Below, piece by piece: positions 6,220 through 7,331 of a stretch of DNA of 7,331 nucleotides. The DNA is from an uncultured Eubacteriales bacterium (GTDB taxonomy: Bacteria; Bacillota_A; Clostridia; Peptostreptococcales; Anaerovoracaceae), in contig CADATR010000103.1 in NCBI GenBank assembly GCA_902790885.1, forward strand, positions 1 through 7,331, in the 5' to 3' direction. Under the pieces are notes generated by a model that made no database searches, was not told the DNA's origin, and saw only the letters and a program-made list of their open reading frames with translations. The translations under genes were made by a program, and so were the position numbers. Within the stretch, counting starts at the first letter, position 1; every line of letters begins with the position of its first letter.

Positions 6220-6423
6220 ATGGTCAAAATCAAATGGACAAACAAGTATAGCAATGAAACGGGCTATGTCGCAGCTCTTTCCAACAAGGAGCACTGCTTC
6301 ATCAACACCTTTGATGAAGACGAGGCAAAGGCATACTCCGAAAAAGCTGTCAAGGGTATTATGACCAAGCTCGAGTCTTTCCACGAGACCGACAACAATA
6401 TCTTTGAAGTCATCCCGGCATAA
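6220..6423 (+). CDS. 67-aa small soluble protein, unknown function
   Basis: The only plus-strand gene in the window. The product is mixed-charge and soluble, with no TM or signal peptide: it starts MVKIKWTNKYSNETGYVAAL, has an acidic stretch (NTFDEDEAKAY), and ends DNNIFEVIPA. It looks like a small compact alpha/beta protein; I have a weak impression of similar uncharacterised proteins in Clostridia but cannot assign a function. Three in-frame ATGs exist (6175, 6211, 6220). The Shine-Dalgarno AAGGAGG (6203-6209) is only 1 nt from 6211 but 10 nt from 6220, so I use 6220. It stands alone, divergent from sir2, and ends 45 nt before a strong hairpin terminator. Being monocistronic with a strong ribosome site suggests it may be well expressed. 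Confidence 0.78.
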   Translation: MVKIKWTNKYSNETGYVAALSNKEHCFINTFDEDEAKAYSEKAVKGIMTKLESFHETDNNIFEVIPA

Positions 6424-6467
6424 TGATGAGCATAACAGACTCATTTCTGGATGTCATAAGAAAATAT

Positions 6468-6510
6468 CAGCTCTGCTCAGGTGTTTCCCCGGCAGAGCTG
6501 TTGTTTTATT
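6468..6510 (+). terminator. Hairpin terminator between convergent genes, probably bidirectional
   Basis: Perfect 9-bp stem CAGCTCTGC/GCAGAGCTG (6468-6476 and 6492-6500) with a 15-nt loop, followed on the plus strand by TTGTTTTATT. Read on the minus strand the stem is followed by ATATTTTCTT, so it can also end the 89-aa gene, whose stop codon lies at 6506-6508 beside the stem. Confidence 0.85.
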
Positions 6511-6775
6511 CATTGAAGTTTCTGTACAGATCGTTGATCTTTGACTGAGCATGCTCCGCGATGTGCCTGTCGCGTATCCTGTCACGGTCACTCTGTATCG
6601 CCAGCATCTCATCAGCGACTTCCTCGAGCGGCCGCCTGCCGTTTCTGCCAATATAAGCGATCATCCTGTCGGCCGTGAAATCAGTGCTCATTTCTGCCGC
6701 GATGATTCTGGCAAAAGCTTCAGGATAGCCCTTTCTCATCATCAGTTTGTATAAGATCTCACTTTTTTCTGTCAT
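6506..6775 (-). CDS. 89-aa helical small protein, unknown function
   Basis: Not assigned to a named family. The product is predicted cytosolic, strongly charged and helical: ILYKLMMRKGYPEAFARIIAAE, then TADRMIAYIGRNG, then PLEEVADEMLAIQSDRDRIR, and a C-terminal amphipathic helix to its end at RNFNE. The regular helix-turn pattern and absence of low-complexity sequence suggest a true folded protein; similar small helical proteins seem familiar from Clostridia, but with no known role. The ATG at 6773-6775 has no Shine-Dalgarno and overlaps the end of the preceding 47-aa gene by 17 nt, which fits translational coupling. It is the last gene of the MFS transcript and runs into the terminator. Confidence 0.75.
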   Translation of the reverse strand: MTEKSEILYKLMMRKGYPEAFARIIAAEMSTDFTADRMIAYIGRNGRRPLEEVADEMLAIQSDRDRIRDRHIAEHAQSKINDLYRNFNE

Positions 6776-6902
6776 GGGTTACTGTGTTGCCGCCTTCATC
6801 CTCATCATATCTGGTGGCTGTATCGTCAGAAATATCTACCGGCGCGCACAGATATGCCCTGCCGTCTTCTGTTTTTGTAAAGGGCTTCCCTATCCTTATC
6901 AT
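6759..6902 (-). CDS. 47-aa small protein overlapping the MFS gene (possible truncated remnant)
   Basis: A 47-codon ORF plus TGA. Its ATG (6902-6900) shares an ATGA overlap with the MFS stop codon (TGA 6901-6899), and its end overlaps the next gene by 17 nt. The product begins MIRIGKPFTKTEDGRAYLCA and then becomes acidic and polar (VDISDDTATRYDEDEGGN), ending THDRKK. The first 20 residues look like a structured start (GKPF, GRAYLC), while the tail is low in hydrophobic residues. It could therefore be an intact microprotein or the front of a longer protein cut short. No function assigned. The double overlap is the main argument that it is translated. Confidence 0.6.
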   Translation of the reverse strand: MIRIGKPFTKTEDGRAYLCAPVDISDDTATRYDEDEGGNTVTHDRKK

Positions 6903-7331
6903 TTTACCCGAATCCCCTTTTCTGTTTTATTCTTTGTTTTGATAGTTGCGGCGTACGCGCTGTTGCACAGTCCGAGTACGGCCGAGAGAATAAACAGTGT
7001 CTCTATGCCGAGAGTTTTCCATATCCATCCTCCGAACAGCGCCACCAGTATCGTTATGAAATGGTTCACCGATACGCCTGTAGAGATGGTAGCGCGCATC
7101 TCATCCGCACTGTCAGAAAGATCCTGCACGTAAACATTCGAAGCCATCGATGCCAGCGATATGACCGAGTCCAGCACATAGTTGGCGCAGCAGACAATAA
7201 ACGCGACATGCATCGGGAAGATGTGATGAGCGAAGCCGTAGAAGAAGCATACTACCACGAGGATCAGAGTATCGCTGATCATAACGATCTTGTAGCCGAA
7301 GCGGTCGATTATCTTTCCGACAGCCGGCGAC
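6899..7331 (-). CDS. MFS transporter, C-terminal part (runs off the right edge)
   Basis: About 143 residues of a major facilitator superfamily permease, open to the window edge. The first visible residues, SPAVGKIIDRFGYK, match the conserved cytoplasmic loop pattern GxxxDRxGxR/K that follows a TM helix in MFS proteins. Then come TM segments around DTLILVVVCFFYGF, MHVAFIVCCANYVLDSVI, FITILVALFGGWIW and LFILSAVLGLCNSAYA. The loop between carries the charged run VQDLSDSADEMRA before ISTGVSVNHF. The protein ends in a short basic tail (KTEKGIRVK). The substrate cannot be told. Its stop overlaps the start of the 47-aa gene by 4 nt (ATGA), so the genes are co-translated. An ATG inside at 7280-7282 is not the true start because the conserved loop lies upstream of it. 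Confidence 0.87.
   Translation of the reverse strand, partial: SPAVGKIIDRFGYKIVMISDTLILVVVCFFYGFAHHIFPMHVAFIVCCANYVLDSVISLASMASNVYVQDLSDSADEMRATISTGVSVNHFITILVALFGGWIWKTLGIETLFILSAVLGLCNSAYAATIKTKNKTEKGIRVK

Noticed and set aside
6425..6443. Small inverted repeat ATGAG/CTCAT after the 67-aa gene
   Set aside because: Only 5 bp and no T-run; the real terminator lies just downstream.
6133..6444. Minus-strand 103-codon frame
   Set aside because: Antisense to the 67-aa plus-strand gene, which has a strong Shine-Dalgarno and its own terminator.
7280..7282. Internal ATG as start of the MFS gene
   Set aside because: The frame stays open to the edge and the conserved MFS loop is upstream of it, so the gene is a 5'-truncated fragment.
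1..7331. CRISPR arrays, tRNA/rRNA genes, insertion sequences, phage genes, defence or toxin-antitoxin modules
   Set aside because: No regular repeat-spacer pattern, clover-leaf sequence, transposase or terminal repeats were seen on either strand.

Overview
The window is an ordinary chromosomal segment, by eye roughly half G+C. It probably comes from a clostridial Firmicute (Bacillota, Clostridia), most likely an anaerobic gut-type organism. The evidence is the FeoB P-loop of the GNQNSGKTT type, the 6-phosphofructokinase, the XRE regulator with a multi-TM tail, purine-rich Shine-Dalgarno sites such as AAGGAGGT, and no oxygen-linked functions. Genus cannot be fixed by eye. Almost everything is on the minus strand. 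No phage, IS, CRISPR or RNA gene was seen.

Reading right to left, in the direction of minus-strand transcription: (a) 7331-6506 holds the C-terminal part of an MFS permease, then a 47-aa gene joined to it by an ATGA overlap, then an 89-aa unrecognised gene. They end at a hairpin terminator (6468-6510) that also serves a convergent, isolated plus-strand 67-aa gene (6220-6423). (b) 5980-4053 holds a Sir2-type NAD-dependent deacylase, a 53-aa two-TM microprotein, and a fusion of a MmcQ/YjbR domain with an O6-alkylguanine-DNA alkyltransferase domain that keeps its reactive cysteine. Spacing is tight (18 and 23 nt), so this is probably one transcript. (c) 3910-2912 encodes an XRE-family regulator with about six TM segments. 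Its leader holds four copies of the hexamer CAACCG/CGGTTG within 48 bp, and a strong terminator follows the gene at 2849-2879. (d) 2754-1 holds ridA, pfkA, feoA and the start of feoB, probably one operon combining metabolite damage control, glycolysis and ferrous iron uptake.

The points most worth checking are these. The feoB reading frame has no ATG, GTG or TTG upstream of its P-loop and overlaps feoA in the +1 frame, so feoA and feoB are separated by a single frame step. Asn replaces the usual Asp at position 103 of PfkA. The CAACCG box cluster lies before the membrane-bound XRE gene. The YjbR-alkyltransferase fusion sits in a probable sirtuin operon. Several small genes (53, 47, 67 and 89 aa) have no known function. 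I found no convincing evidence of a large undescribed multi-gene system.
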